DNA from: CAYRVX01 sp964642165
GTDB lineage: Bacteria > Planctomycetota > Phycisphaerae > SM23-33
Reading direction: 5' to 3'
Length of the DNA: 64,000 nucleotides
Assembly: GCA_964642165.1 (NCBI GenBank)
Contig: CAZXOC010000001.1
Span: 1 to 64,000, forward strand
The first letter of the stretch is position 1; each line of letters begins with the position of its first letter. Below the pieces are notes generated by a model. It made no database searches. It had not been told where the DNA came from and was given only the letters and a program-made list of their open reading frames with translations. Shown piece after piece: positions 16,008 through 25,201 of the stretch. The translations under genes and the position numbers were made by a program.

Positions 16008-17558
16008 GTGCCCTTGACGCTGGAAGACATCACGTTCTCGGCGGGCCTGGCCCACCGGACGCCGCCGGAGCCGTTCGCGCTGGTGGTCTTCGGTGCCTCG
16101 GGGGACCTGGCGCACCGCAAGCTGATCCCGGCCTTCTTCGGGCTGGACTGCGAGGGCCTGCTGCCGGCCCGCGCGCGGGTCATCGGCTTCGCCCGGTCCG
16201 AGGGGACCGACGAGAGCTTCCGGGCGGGCCTTCGGGAGGCGGCGAGGCGGAGCTGTCCAGGGGGCGAGCTGGACGAGGCCGGGTGGAGGCGGTTTGCCTC
16301 GCGGCTGTTCTACCATCGGGGAGGCTACGATCGCGTGGAGGACTTCCGCGCGCTGCGGGGGCGGATCGAGGCACCCGCGCGGGAGGCGAACGTGCCGGCG
16401 AACCGCCTGTTCTACCTCGCGACGCCGCCGGGGGCGTTCGTGCCGATCGTGCGGCGTCTGGGCGAGGCGGGGCTCGTCGGCAGCGGCGGCGCCGACGGCG
16501 CCTGGTCGCGGATCGTGATCGAGAAGCCCTTCGGGCGGGACCTCGCCAGCGCGTCGGCTCTCAACGGCGAGATCCGCGCCGTCTTCGACGAGCGGGACAT
16601 CTTCCGCATCGACCACTACCTCGGCAAGGAGACGGTGCAGAACCTGATGGTCCTGCGCTTCGCCAACAGCATCTTCGAGCCGATCTGGCACCGGAAGTAC
16701 ATCGACCACGTGCAGGTCACGGTCGGCGAGTCGCTCGGCGTGGAGGGCCGCGGCGGCTACTACGACCGGGCGGGCGCGATCCGCGACATGGTCCAGAACC
16801 ACATGATGCACCTGCTGTGCCTGGTGGCGATGGAGCCGCCGACCTCGCTGGGCGCCGACGCCATCCGCGGCGAGAAGGTCAAGGTGCTCCGCGCGCTGCG
16901 TCCGATCACGCCGCACTGCGCGGCCAGCGGGGTGGTGCGGGGGCAGTACGCCGCCGGCGAGGTGGACGGGCGGACCGTGCCGGGCTACCGCGAGCTGCCG
17001 GACGTGGCGGACGAGTCCACCACCGAGACGTACGTGGCCTTCCAGGCGTTCGTGGACAACTGGCGCTGGTCGGGCGTGCCGTTCTTCCTGCGGACGGGCA
17101 AGCGCCTCGCGGCGCGGCGGACGGAGGTGTCGATCCACTTCCGCGCCGTCCCGCAGGTGCTCTTCAACACCCCGCCGATGGGCCCGCTGGCGCCCAACGT
17201 GCTGGCCATTCGCGTGCAGCCCGACGAGGGCATCTCGATGGAGTTCCAGGTCAAGGTCCCCGGCGCGGCGATGCGGATCCAGCGGCTGAAGATGGACTTC
17301 AGCTACGCCGAGTCGTTCGGGCGCACCCCGCCGGAGGCCTACCAGCGGCTGCTGCTCGACGCCGCCCTCGGCGACGCGACCCTCTTCCCGCGCGGCGACG
17401 AGGTGGAGGCCGCCTGGCGGTTCGTCAGCCCCATCCTCGAAGGCTGTGCGATGCAGTCGCCCGAGTGCCTGGCGAGCTATCCAGCCGGGTCGTGGGGGCC
17501 GAAAGAGGCCGACGACCTCATCGCCGCCGCCGGGAACCGCTGGCACGTGAGCCGCTGA
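16008..17558 (+). CDS. zwf: glucose-6-phosphate 1-dehydrogenase
   Basis: 516 aa, normal length for G6PDH. It oxidises glucose 6-phosphate to 6-phosphogluconolactone with NAD(P)+, the first step of the oxidative pentose phosphate or Entner-Doudoroff route, in the cytoplasm. The nucleotide-binding motif 'VVFGASGDLAHRKLIPAFFG' and the active-site signature 'RIDHYLGKETVQNLMVLRFA' are both intact. The GTG at 16008 is chosen because GGGAGG stands about 7 nt before it and it follows the TATAAT at 15941; the frame stays open further upstream, but that sequence overlaps the promoter. No pgl or gnd gene is adjacent. From this gene on, base composition is clearly higher in GC than in the glycan locus to its left. 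Confidence 0.95.
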   Translation: MPLTLEDITFSAGLAHRTPPEPFALVVFGASGDLAHRKLIPAFFGLDCEGLLPARARVIGFARSEGTDESFRAGLREAARRSCPGGELDEAGWRRFASRLFYHRGGYDRVEDFRALRGRIEAPAREANVPANRLFYLATPPGAFVPIVRRLGEAGLVGSGGADGAWSRIVIEKPFGRDLASASALNGEIRAVFDERDIFRIDHYLGKETVQNLMVLRFANSIFEPIWHRKYIDHVQVTVGESLGVEGRGGYYDRAGAIRDMVQNHMMHLLCLVAMEPPTSLGADAIRGEKVKVLRALRPITPHCAASGVVRGQYAAGEVDGRTVPGYRELPDVADESTTETYVAFQAFVDNWRWSGVPFFLRTGKRLAARRTEVSIHFRAVPQVLFNTPPMGPLAPNVLAIRVQPDEGISMEFQVKVPGAAMRIQRLKMDFSYAESFGRTPPEAYQRLLLDAALGDATLFPRGDEVEAAWRFVSPILEGCAMQSPECLASYPAGSWGPKEADDLIAAAGNRWHVSR

Positions 17559-17568
17559 GCGCCTCTCC

Positions 17569-17586
17569 CGGCGCGGCGGCGCGCCG
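17569..17586 (+). terminator. possible hairpin terminator after zwf
   Basis: CGGCGCG / CGCGCCG, a 7-bp perfect stem with the loop GCGG, 10 nt after the zwf stop. No U-tract follows, so efficient intrinsic termination is uncertain. Confidence 0.35.
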
Positions 17587-17607
17587 AACGAGCCGAAGGG
17601 AGCCGCG

Positions 17608-18576
17608 ATGAGACGCACGTCCGAAGCGATCGCCGTCGTGCTGGTGCTGCTGGGGCGATCCCGGGCAGCCGAACCGCCCGCAGCGACCCAGCCGACAAGC
17701 CGCGCCGCGGCGCCGACGGTCCGCCAGGCGGCAGTGGCCGGGCTGTTCTACCCCGCCGATCCGGGCAAGCTGAAGAAGCAGGTCGACGCGCTGCTGGCCT
17801 CCAAGGCCCCCGCCGTGGGGGGGCCAATCCGCGCGATGATCTGCCCGCACGCGGGCTATCGCTTCTCGGGCCTCACCGCGGCGATGGCCTACCGGCAGCT
17901 CAAGGGGAAGGACGTCCGCACGGTGGTGGTCCTGGCGCCGAGCCACACGGCGGCGTTCCGCGGGGCGTCGATTCCGAACGCGACGCAGTACGCCACGCCG
18001 CTGGGGTCGGTGCGGGTGTCGCCCCTGGCCGCCCGGCTCGCCGGGCAGGCGCCCTTCGTGCGGAAGGCGACGTGCCGCGTGACGCGCCCGGGCTGGTGGC
18101 GGATCGGCCCGAAAAAGGCGCCTCCGCCGGGGAAGGACACGCCGCACACGTGGGAGCATTCGCTGGAGGTCCAACTGCCGTTCCTTCAGCGCGTGGCGAA
18201 GGGCTTCGAGCTCGTGCCGGTGGTATACGGTCAGGTGGACGCGGCCGCGGCGGCTGAGCGGCTCGCCAGGCACCTGGACGACCGGACGGTCGTGGTGGCC
18301 AGCTCGGACCTGAGCCACTACCACTCGTACGACGTGGCCCGGTCGCTGGACGCCGGGTGCCGCAAGGCGGTCCGCGAGCTGGACGTGCGGGCGATGGCCC
18401 GGCAGGAGGCGTGCGGCAAGGGGCCGATCCTCACCGTGCTGCACTTGGCGAAGAGGAACGGCTGGAAGCCCGTGGAGATCGACTACCGCACGAGCGGTGA
18501 CATCCCCGGCGGCGACAAGTCCCGCGTCGTGGGGTACATGTCCTTCGTGTTCGTGGAGAGGGCCCCCCGGCCGTAG
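17608..18576 (+). CDS. exported Memo-family protein (AmmeMemoRadiSam system protein B)
   Basis: 322 aa. The Memo fold, related to LigB-type dioxygenases, covers about residues 38-318. The three metal ligands known from human MEMO1 (H49, H81, C244) have clear counterparts: H81 in 'MICPHAGYRFSG', H113 in 'LAPSHTAAF' and C269 in 'QEACGKGPIL'. 'VVVASSDLSHYHSYD' is also conserved. The N-terminus (MRRTSEAIAVVLVLLGRSRAAEPP) looks like a signal peptide, which bacterial Memo proteins usually lack. GAAGGGAG precedes the ATG. A paralogue fused to AMMECR1 lies at 20990, and the radical SAM member of the same system at 25174. The biochemical role of bacterial Memo is not established. Family secure; export inferred from sequence. 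Confidence 0.88.
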   Translation: MRRTSEAIAVVLVLLGRSRAAEPPAATQPTSRAAAPTVRQAAVAGLFYPADPGKLKKQVDALLASKAPAVGGPIRAMICPHAGYRFSGLTAAMAYRQLKGKDVRTVVVLAPSHTAAFRGASIPNATQYATPLGSVRVSPLAARLAGQAPFVRKATCRVTRPGWWRIGPKKAPPPGKDTPHTWEHSLEVQLPFLQRVAKGFELVPVVYGQVDAAAAAERLARHLDDRTVVVASSDLSHYHSYDVARSLDAGCRKAVRELDVRAMARQEACGKGPILTVLHLAKRNGWKPVEIDYRTSGDIPGGDKSRVVGYMSFVFVERAPRP

Positions 18577-18643
18577 GGCGGCGAGGAAGGCGGAGGCGGC
18601 AACCCCCGACGCAGCAGAGCCACAACCGATCAAGGAGACGAGC

Positions 18644-20830
18644 ATGCGGTGGGCGACGATTCCGGCGAACGGGCTCATGACGTGGCGGCTTGGGCTGGGT
18701 GGAGTCCTGCTGGCGGCCCTCTGCGGGCCGGGGGCGGCTGCCGAGGTGAAGCTCGACCCGTCCGTCCGGCACCAGACGATCCGAGGCTGGAGCGTCAATC
18801 CGTGGGCCCCCTGGGTGTCCGACTGGCAGCGGGACCAGGTCCTGGACGTGGCGGTGAACGACCTGGGGCTGACGCGCTGCCGCGCCCAGGCGCCCAACGG
18901 CAACCGCGCCGCCCAGCGAAGTTGGGAGTGGCTCAACGACAACGGCGATCCGTACGAGACCGACTGGAGCGCGCTGGAAGTCGCGACGGCCGACCGGTAC
19001 GTCACGACGTGGATCAAGCCGTTCAAGCGGCGCGTCGAGGCCAGGGGCGAGCCGTTCGACCTATGGATCAGCCCGTCGTTCTTCGACGGTGGCAGCACGG
19101 GGACCGTGCCGGCCTGGCTGCTGCACAGCCCGGCGGAGTACGCCGAGTTCGCGACGTCCTTCCTGCTCCACCTCAAGCGGAAGCACGGCATCGAGGCCGA
19201 CTACCACGTCATCTGCAACGAGCCGGGCAACAACAACCTGTTCCAGCCGCCCGTCGTGGCGCGGATGATCCGCACGCTGGGGCCCCGGCTGCGGGAGCTC
19301 GGCCTGAAGACGAGAATCCAGTTCCCCGACGGCGTGAACGCCCGTGCGAGCTGGCGGTACATCCGGCACGTGGGGGACGATCCGCGGGTCTGGCCCCACG
19401 TCGGCGTGCTGAGCTACCACCTGTACGGCACGGCGGACCCCTTCCGCAGCCAGATGCGGGACCTCGCCGCCGCCAGGGGCATCCCCAACGCCCAGACCGA
19501 GCAGATGGGCGCGAAGTTCTCCCGGCTGTACGACGACCTGACCAAGGGCGGCGTGGCGCACTGGTCCATCTACGGCTGGGGGAGGGTCATCGAGATCCAT
19601 CGCGACGGCACGAGCTTCCACCGCGGGCAGGACTACTGGCCGATTCGGCAGGTGATGCACTACGTCCGCCCGGGGGCCGTCCGCGTGGCGGCGACCTGCG
19701 ACGAGGCCTCGCTGCGGGCGCTGGCGTTCGTGCGCGAGGGCAAGACGACCGTGGTGCTGCTCCACGACGGGCGGCGCGCGGCGGCGCAGGGGGTGACGGT
19801 CCGGCCGCTGCCGCCGGGGCGCTACGCGCTGTGCCGGTCGGTGAACCGGCGCCCCTGCGAGGAGCTGGGCGCGCGGACGGTCGGGGCCGGCGGGGCGCTG
19901 ACGGTGAAGGTCGCCCGCGGGGCGGTCGTCACGATCTACCCGCATCCCGGCGGGAACCAGCCGCCGACGCTCACCGACTGGAGCGCGCGTCCGACGTTCC
20001 TGACGCGGCCGAGAAGCGAACTGGCACTCTCGGCGGCCGCGACCGACGCCGAGAACGATGCCCTGACCTTCGCGTGGTCGGCCAGGAGCGCCCCGCCCGG
20101 CGCGCAGGTGGCCTTGGCGAGCGCGAAAGCGCCCGTGACGAAGGTGACGGGCCTGACGGCGGCGGGGCAGTACGCCTTCGTCGTCGACGTGAGCGACGGG
20201 AGACGCACGGCCCGCCGCGAGGTGCGCGTGAACGTCTTCGCGGAGAACCGCCCCCCGGTGATCCTCGACCTGCACAACCGCATTCCCGTCATGGTCACGC
20301 TGCCGCACAGCACCACGCTGCTCCGGGCCGCGGCGATCGACCTGGAGGGAGATCGCGTGACGACCCGCTGGAGCGTGGTGCGCCGGCCGCCCGGGGCGTC
20401 CGTCGCCCTGGAGCCCGTGCCGAAGGACCGCAGCAAGACGGCCCGCCGGGCCACCGGGCTGACCCGCGCCGGCGAGTACGTCTTCCGCTTCCACGCCGAC
20501 GACGGAACGACTCGGGCCTGGCAGGACCTGAAGGTGCCCGTCTATCCGGCCAACCGGCCGCCGGTGATCGCGGAGGCGTCGGCCAAGCTCCTCGGCCGGG
20601 GCGCCGCGGCCCTGTCCGCCAAGGCTGCGGACGGCGACGAGGACGCGTTGACGTACTGGTGGTCGGTGAAGCGGGCGCCGAAGGGCGCGCGGGTCGTCCT
20701 GGACAAGCCCGGCCGGGCCGCGGCGAAGGCGACCGGCCTGAGCACCCCCGGCGAATACGTCTTCACCGTGACGGTCATCGATCGGACGAAGGCGGTGACG
20801 AAGGACGTGGCGCTGCGCGCGGGGCGGTGA
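18644..20830 (+). CDS. secreted GH30-like glycosidase with three PKD/cadherin-like domains
   Basis: 728 aa from an ATG preceded by AAGGAG, with a signal peptide (residues 1 to about 34). Residues 35-380 form a clan GH-A barrel like GH30: 'RHQTIRGWSVNPWAPWVSDW', acid/base E193 in 'YHVICNEPGNNNLF', and E286 in 'NAQTEQMGAKF' as the probable nucleophile. A beta-sandwich typical of GH30 follows (about 380-435). The C-terminus holds three Ig-like domains starting NQPPTL, NRPPVI and NRPPVI, each with 'DxExDxLTxxWS'-type strands. GH30 enzymes cleave beta-glucosidic or beta-xylosidic bonds; which one cannot be told. It sits between the two Memo genes, an odd context for a glycosidase. Confidence 0.8.
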   Translation: MRWATIPANGLMTWRLGLGGVLLAALCGPGAAAEVKLDPSVRHQTIRGWSVNPWAPWVSDWQRDQVLDVAVNDLGLTRCRAQAPNGNRAAQRSWEWLNDNGDPYETDWSALEVATADRYVTTWIKPFKRRVEARGEPFDLWISPSFFDGGSTGTVPAWLLHSPAEYAEFATSFLLHLKRKHGIEADYHVICNEPGNNNLFQPPVVARMIRTLGPRLRELGLKTRIQFPDGVNARASWRYIRHVGDDPRVWPHVGVLSYHLYGTADPFRSQMRDLAAARGIPNAQTEQMGAKFSRLYDDLTKGGVAHWSIYGWGRVIEIHRDGTSFHRGQDYWPIRQVMHYVRPGAVRVAATCDEASLRALAFVREGKTTVVLLHDGRRAAAQGVTVRPLPPGRYALCRSVNRRPCEELGARTVGAGGALTVKVARGAVVTIYPHPGGNQPPTLTDWSARPTFLTRPRSELALSAAATDAENDALTFAWSARSAPPGAQVALASAKAPVTKVTGLTAAGQYAFVVDVSDGRRTARREVRVNVFAENRPPVILDLHNRIPVMVTLPHSTTLLRAAAIDLEGDRVTTRWSVVRRPPGASVALEPVPKDRSKTARRATGLTRAGEYVFRFHADDGTTRAWQDLKVPVYPANRPPVIAEASAKLLGRGAAALSAKAADGDEDALTYWWSVKRAPKGARVVLDKPGRAAAKATGLSTPGEYVFTVTVIDRTKAVTKDVALRAGR

Positions 20831-20876
20831 CGGGCGGATCGGGATTTCGCGCGTCAGTTCGGGCGGGGATGTCCGA

Positions 20877-20882
20877 TATAAT
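20877..20882 (+). promoter_or_regulatory. -10 element upstream of the Memo-AMMECR1 operon
   Basis: TATAAT 108 nt before the ATG at 20990, between the GH30-like gene and the Memo-AMMECR1 lipoprotein. The -35 position is poor (TCAGTT). It suggests that 20990-26622 has its own promoter. Confidence 0.45.
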
Positions 20883-20989
20883 CAGGGGTCACCTGTGGCC
20901 GTCGAGCAGGAAGGGGGCGAGCCTCGAGGCCCGAGGTGCCGTAGAAAAGCACAGGTCGGTCATCCCGTCCGGCAAGGAGAGGTGAGAAC

Positions 20990-22600
20990 ATGAAGCGGTG
21001 CGTCCTGCTGTGGGTCGTGGGGTCTCTGGTCGCCGGGTGCGGCAAGGACGAGGGTGATGGCTCGAGCACGAGCCAGCCTGCCTCGCAGCCGACAACGGCG
21101 GCGGCCTGGCCGGCGCTGCCGGGTCCGCGGCCGGCCGACGGCACGGTGCGGGAGGCGGCGGTCGCCGGCATCTGGTACCCCGCGCAGCCTTCGAAGCTGG
21201 CCGGGATGGTGGACTACCTGCTGTCCGTGCCGGTCGCGCGTGTGCCGGGCAAGGTGCGGGGCATGATCGTGCCTCACGCGGGGTACCCGTACTCGGGCAT
21301 CACGGCCGCCTCGGCGTACAAGGAGCTGATGGGCCAGGACGTCCGGACGGTCATCGTCCTGGCGCCGAGCCACACCGCGATCTTCGCGGGGGCGTCCATC
21401 CCGCCCGTGCAGGCCTACCGCACGCCGCTGGGGCTCGTGCCGCTGTCGCCCCGGGCCGCCACGCTGGCGGGGACCAAGCCCTTCCTTCCGGCCCCGCGGC
21501 TGAGGACCAAGCGCCCGGCGTGGTGGCAGAAGGCCCCCAAGCAGGCGCCCCCGCCGGGCGAGGACACCCCCCACACGTGGGAGCATTCGCTGGAGTGCCA
21601 ACTGCCCTTCCTCCAGTGGGCGCTGCGGGAGTTCCGGCTCGTGCCGATCATCTTCGGCGAGACCGAGCCCGCCGAGGTCGCCGGGGCGCTGACGCCGCAC
21701 CTCGACGACCACACCGTCATCGTCGCCAGCAGCGACCTGAGCCACCACCATTCCTACAACGAGGCGCGCAGCCTGGATAGCTGGTGCATCGAGGCCGTCC
21801 GGGGAATGGACCTCGACCTGATGAAGCGGCAGGAAGCGTGCGGCAAGGGACCCATCCTCACCCTCATGCGGCTCGCCAAGGAGCGGGGCTGGAAGCCGCA
21901 CGTCCTGGACTACCGCACCAGCGGCGACCTGCCCAAGGCCAGCAAGGACAGCGTGGTGGGGTACATGGCCGCGGTGTTCACCGAGGGCGAGGACGAGCCC
22001 GCCAAGGCGCTCGTCGGCGGCGAGAGGAAGTTTCTCCTGAACGTCGCGCGGCAGACGCTGAGCGATACGGTGAACAAGAAGCCCCCGCCGCGGGTCGACC
22101 GCTCCACGCTGACGCTGACGCTGCTGCAGCCCCGGGGCGTCTTCGTGACGCTCAACAAGGACGGCGAGCTCCGCGGGTGCATCGGCTACACCTTGCCGCG
22201 CCAGGCGCTGTACCGCGCGGTGATCGAGAACACCATCAGCGCCGCCACGCGCGACCGCCGCTTCCCGCCGGTTGGGCCGGAGGAACTGGAGAAGATCCGG
22301 ATCGACATCAGCGTCCTGACCGTCCCCAAGAAGGTCTACTACAACCAGCCGTCCGACCTGCTCAAGCGCCTGCGCCCGCACGTCGACGGCGTGCTGCTCC
22401 AGGTGCCCGTCGTCGTCGGCGGGCGGCAGCGGATCGCCACGTCGGTGTACCTGCCCGCCGTCTGGGACAAGACCCCCGAGCCCGAGAAGTTCATGGATCA
22501 GCTCTCCCTCAAGGCCGGCCTGGCCGCCAACGCCTGGCGGCAGTCCGCGGCGAGAGTCCTCACCTTCCAGGCGGAGGAGTTCCGGGAAACCAAGGAATAG
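20990..22600 (+). CDS. Memo-AMMECR1 fusion lipoprotein (AmmeMemoRadiSam proteins B+A)
   Basis: 536 aa. MKRCVLLWVVGSLVAGCGKDE is a lipoprotein signal with lipobox VAGC, so the protein is probably membrane-anchored outside the cytoplasm. The Memo domain spans about 55-335 with the ligand equivalents H96 ('MIVPHAGYPYSG'), H128 ('LAPSHTAIF') and C284 ('QEACGKGPIL'). The AMMECR1 domain spans about 338-530 and has the hallmark LRGCIG in 'DGELRGCIGYTLPRQALY', plus 'HVDGVLLQ' and 'VYLPAVW'. The two are usually separate cytoplasmic proteins or a plain fusion; a lipidated fusion is unusual. It starts an apparent operon: the next gene follows after 3 nt. Domain calls are secure; function of the system is unknown. 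Confidence 0.9.
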   Translation: MKRCVLLWVVGSLVAGCGKDEGDGSSTSQPASQPTTAAAWPALPGPRPADGTVREAAVAGIWYPAQPSKLAGMVDYLLSVPVARVPGKVRGMIVPHAGYPYSGITAASAYKELMGQDVRTVIVLAPSHTAIFAGASIPPVQAYRTPLGLVPLSPRAATLAGTKPFLPAPRLRTKRPAWWQKAPKQAPPPGEDTPHTWEHSLECQLPFLQWALREFRLVPIIFGETEPAEVAGALTPHLDDHTVIVASSDLSHHHSYNEARSLDSWCIEAVRGMDLDLMKRQEACGKGPILTLMRLAKERGWKPHVLDYRTSGDLPKASKDSVVGYMAAVFTEGEDEPAKALVGGERKFLLNVARQTLSDTVNKKPPPRVDRSTLTLTLLQPRGVFVTLNKDGELRGCIGYTLPRQALYRAVIENTISAATRDRRFPPVGPEELEKIRIDISVLTVPKKVYYNQPSDLLKRLRPHVDGVLLQVPVVVGGRQRIATSVYLPAVWDKTPEPEKFMDQLSLKAGLAANAWRQSAARVLTFQAEEFRETKE

Positions 22601-22603
22601 CGC

Positions 22604-24826
22604 GTGGCGGAGGTGCCAGGACAGCCGCCGCGGCGGGGCGCGGCCGACGTGCCGGCCGGGCACGTGCCCGCCGACCGAGGCGCTCGCCGCGGGCGCAGGG
22701 TGCTGTTCCTGGCGGTCTGCTGCCTGGGCATCTCCGCGATCGTCACGCAGCTCGTGCTCATGCGCGAGCTGCTTTGCGTCCTGGCCGGCAACGAGATGAT
22801 CTTCGGGATCATCCTCGGCAACTGGTTTCTGCTGACGGGGCTGGGCTCGGCGCTGGGGCGCACGGCGGGGCGGCTGAAGCGCCCGATCGTCGTCCTCGTC
22901 GTCGCGCAGGTGCTCGTCGCCGTGCTGCCCGTGGCCGACTGCTTCGCCGTCCGCGCCCTGCGGAACGTCGTCTTCGTCCGCGGGGCGGAGATCGGCGTGG
23001 TCCAGAGCCTCGTCAGTTGCTTCATCCTGCTGCTGCCGTACTGCCTGATCGCGGGGTACCTGCTGACGCTCACCTGCCGCGTGCTGGCCGACCGCCAGGA
23101 CGCCGCCGGCATCGGGAGGGTCTACTTCCTCGACGTCCTCGGCGACATCGCCGGCGGGCTGCTGTTCACCTTCGTGCTCGTCCACCTGCTGGACCACTTC
23201 GCGATTCTCTACGTGCCCGCGGCGCTGAACCTGGTCTTCGCGGTAGCCGTCGCCGCCGTGGCGCGGCGGAAGCTGCTGGCCGCGGGCGTCGGGCTCGTCG
23301 CCGTCGCCTTCGCCCTGTTCGTCGGTGCGACGGACCTCAACGCCCTGGCCACGAGCAGGGAGTACGAGGGGCAGGAGGTCGTCCACCAGGGCAGCAGCCC
23401 GTACGGGCGCCTGGTGGTGACGAAGTCCGGCCGCCAGTTCAACTTCATCGAGAACGGCGTGCCCCTGTTCAGCACGCACGAGCACGAGCGGATCGAGGAG
23501 ACGGTCCACTACGCGATGGCGCAGCGGCCCGGCGCGAGGCGCGTGCTGCTCGTCGGCGGGGGCGTCTCCGGCACGGCGCGGGAGGTCCTCAAGTACCCCG
23601 TCGAGCGCGTCGACTACGTGGAGCTGGACCCGCAGATCATCGAGGTGGGGCGGCGGTACGTTCCGGAGAACCTCGCCGACGAGCGCATCGCCGTGCACGC
23701 CACCGACGGGCGGCTCTTCGTTCGCCGGACCCGCCGGCGCTACGACGTCGTCATCGTCGACGTGCCGGACCCCGGCACGTCCCAGCTCAACCGGTTCTAC
23801 ACGGCCGAGTTCCTTCGCCAGGTCCGGCGCATCCTGTCCCCGGGCGGCGTGGTGTCGATCTCCCTGGGTGGCTACGCGAACTACCTCAGCAAGGAGCTGG
23901 CCCGGGTGATCGGCTCGGCCCACCGCACGCTGGCCGAGCGGTTCGCCCACGTGCTCATGCTGCCCGGCGGGCGGGTGTTCTTCCTGGCCTCCGACGGCGA
24001 GCTGACCCGCGACGTCGCGGGGCGGATCGAGCAGGCGGGAATCGAGACGCAGTACGTCACGCGCGAGTTCCTCGTGGGCACGCTCACGCCGGACCGCATG
24101 GCGGACCTGCGCCGCGCCGTGTCCGAGGACGCCCCCGTCAACCGCGACTTCAGCCCCGTCCTGTACTACTACCGCCTGCTGCACTGGGCGGGGAAGTACC
24201 GCGTCCGCTTCGGCGTGCTCGGCGCGATCGCCGCGGTTGCCCTGGCGATCTACCTGGTCCGCCTCCGCCCGGTGACGTTCGCGATCCTGACGACGGGCTT
24301 CGCGGCCTCGGCGCTGGAGGTGGTCGTGCTGGTGGGCTTCCAGATCGTCCACGGCTGCGTGTACCACCGCGTCGGGCTGATCGTCACGATGTTCATGGCG
24401 GGCCTGGCGGCCGGGTCGCACCTGGCCAACCGGACCCTCGCCCGCCGGCGGCGGCGCGACCTGGTGAAGATGGAGCTGGGCGTGGCCGTCTACGCGATGC
24501 TGCTGCCGGCGGCGCTGTTCGCCCTGGACCGGCTGGCCGGGGCGGGCTGGGAGCTCGCCTCGGCGTGGGTGGCGTTTCCCCTGCTGACGTTCGGCCTGGC
24601 GGTCCTGGTGGGCATGGAGTTCCCCCTGGCGAGCAAGGCGGATTTCCGGGCGGTGGCGCCGACGGCTTCGCGGCTGTACACGGCCGACTACGTCGGCGGC
24701 GCCGTCGGGGCGCTGCTGGTCAGCACGCTGCTGATCCCGCTGGTGGGCGTCCTCGCCGTCTGCGCGATCGCCGCCGGGCTGAACGTCTTCAGCGCGCTGG
24801 TCCTTCGTCTCACCTCCGCCCGCTGA
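22604..24826 (+). CDS. polytopic membrane protein with spermidine-synthase-like domain
   Basis: 740 aa, GTG start 3 nt after the Memo-AMMECR1 stop. About six hydrophobic helices fill residues 25-245 ('LFLAVCCLGISAIVTQLVLM' first). A Rossmann SAM-binding domain of the spermidine synthase type follows at about 255-480: 'RVLLVGGGVSGTAREVLKYP', 'VDYVELDPQIIEVG', 'HATDGRLFVRR' and 'DVVIVDVPDPGTSQLNRFYT'. About seven further helices fill 520-740. This matches the membrane-fused SpeE-like family, some of which are annotated as MFS/spermidine synthase fusions. It may transfer aminopropyl groups or bind a SAM-like ligand at the membrane. The tight spacing to the AmmeMemoRadiSam genes points to a shared process. 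Confidence 0.82.
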   Translation: MAEVPGQPPRRGAADVPAGHVPADRGARRGRRVLFLAVCCLGISAIVTQLVLMRELLCVLAGNEMIFGIILGNWFLLTGLGSALGRTAGRLKRPIVVLVVAQVLVAVLPVADCFAVRALRNVVFVRGAEIGVVQSLVSCFILLLPYCLIAGYLLTLTCRVLADRQDAAGIGRVYFLDVLGDIAGGLLFTFVLVHLLDHFAILYVPAALNLVFAVAVAAVARRKLLAAGVGLVAVAFALFVGATDLNALATSREYEGQEVVHQGSSPYGRLVVTKSGRQFNFIENGVPLFSTHEHERIEETVHYAMAQRPGARRVLLVGGGVSGTAREVLKYPVERVDYVELDPQIIEVGRRYVPENLADERIAVHATDGRLFVRRTRRRYDVVIVDVPDPGTSQLNRFYTAEFLRQVRRILSPGGVVSISLGGYANYLSKELARVIGSAHRTLAERFAHVLMLPGGRVFFLASDGELTRDVAGRIEQAGIETQYVTREFLVGTLTPDRMADLRRAVSEDAPVNRDFSPVLYYYRLLHWAGKYRVRFGVLGAIAAVALAIYLVRLRPVTFAILTTGFAASALEVVVLVGFQIVHGCVYHRVGLIVTMFMAGLAAGSHLANRTLARRRRRDLVKMELGVAVYAMLLPAALFALDRLAGAGWELASAWVAFPLLTFGLAVLVGMEFPLASKADFRAVAPTASRLYTADYVGGAVGALLVSTLLIPLVGVLAVCAIAAGLNVFSALVLRLTSAR

Positions 24827-24854
24827 GCCCGCCGGCCCGTCGCCGACGGCGGGC
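24827..24854 (+). terminator. possible hairpin after the spermidine-synthase-like gene
   Basis: GCCCGCCG (24827-24834) pairs with CGGCGGGC (24847-24854) directly after the stop; a wider TGAGCCC/GGGCTCA pair (24824-24830, 24862-24868) encloses it. No U-run. It could be a weak terminator or an mRNA-stabilising stem inside the operon. Confidence 0.35.
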
Positions 24855-24871
24855 CGCCGAGGGCTCAGGGC

Positions 24872-24900
24872 GGGTAGCGGATAGCGGATGGCGGATAGCT
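24872..24900 (+). repeat. short GCGGATAG direct repeats
   Basis: Tandem near-copies of GCGGATAG/GCGGATGG just before the ribosome site of the next gene. Low-complexity spacer; no function visible. Confidence 0.35.
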
Positions 24901-24922
24901 CACAGCTTGAAGGGAACGCGAC

Positions 24923-25201
24923 ATGGCCAGGACGAAGCCCTTCACGGTGCACGTCGTCAGGGCGGTGCGCCTCAGCGGTTGGTTCTTACTGGTGCTGATG
25001 GTACTATATGTCAGTTCAGGCTATGCCCTGGTCGGCGAGTTCGGCCTGGACCGCGTCATGGGCCTGTCGACGGCCGAAGGCCTGCACCTGCACTGGAAGC
25101 TCGACCGCCTGCTGGGATTGGGCCTGCTGGTCCACGTCGGCGGGTCGGTGTACCTTGCCATGCGGAGGAGGGGATGGATCGGCCCGAAGAGAAGAGCCTG
25201 A
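24923..25201 (+). CDS. two-helix membrane protein with histidines, cytochrome-b-like
   Basis: 92 aa with two hydrophobic segments (about 18-37 and 62-79). H55 and H57 stand at the start of helix 2 and H71 within it: 'GLHLHWKLDRLLGLGLLVHV'. The spacing and the trailing RRR are reminiscent of DUF4405 or small cytochrome-b-type proteins, where such histidines bind heme. That is an inference, not proof. GAAGGGA precedes the ATG. Its 3' end overlaps the start of the radical SAM gene by 28 nt in another frame, so the two are probably translationally coupled. It could carry electrons to, or anchor, the radical SAM partner. Confidence 0.65.
   Translation: MARTKPFTVHVVRAVRLSGWFLLVLMVLYVSSGYALVGEFGLDRVMGLSTAEGLHLHWKLDRLLGLGLLVHVGGSVYLAMRRRGWIGPKRRA

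Noticed and set aside
20960..24952. 1,330-codon minus-strand open frame
   Set aside because: It is antisense to the Memo-AMMECR1 and spermidine-synthase-like genes, is Arg/Gln/His-rich with no domain, and arises from high-GC third positions.
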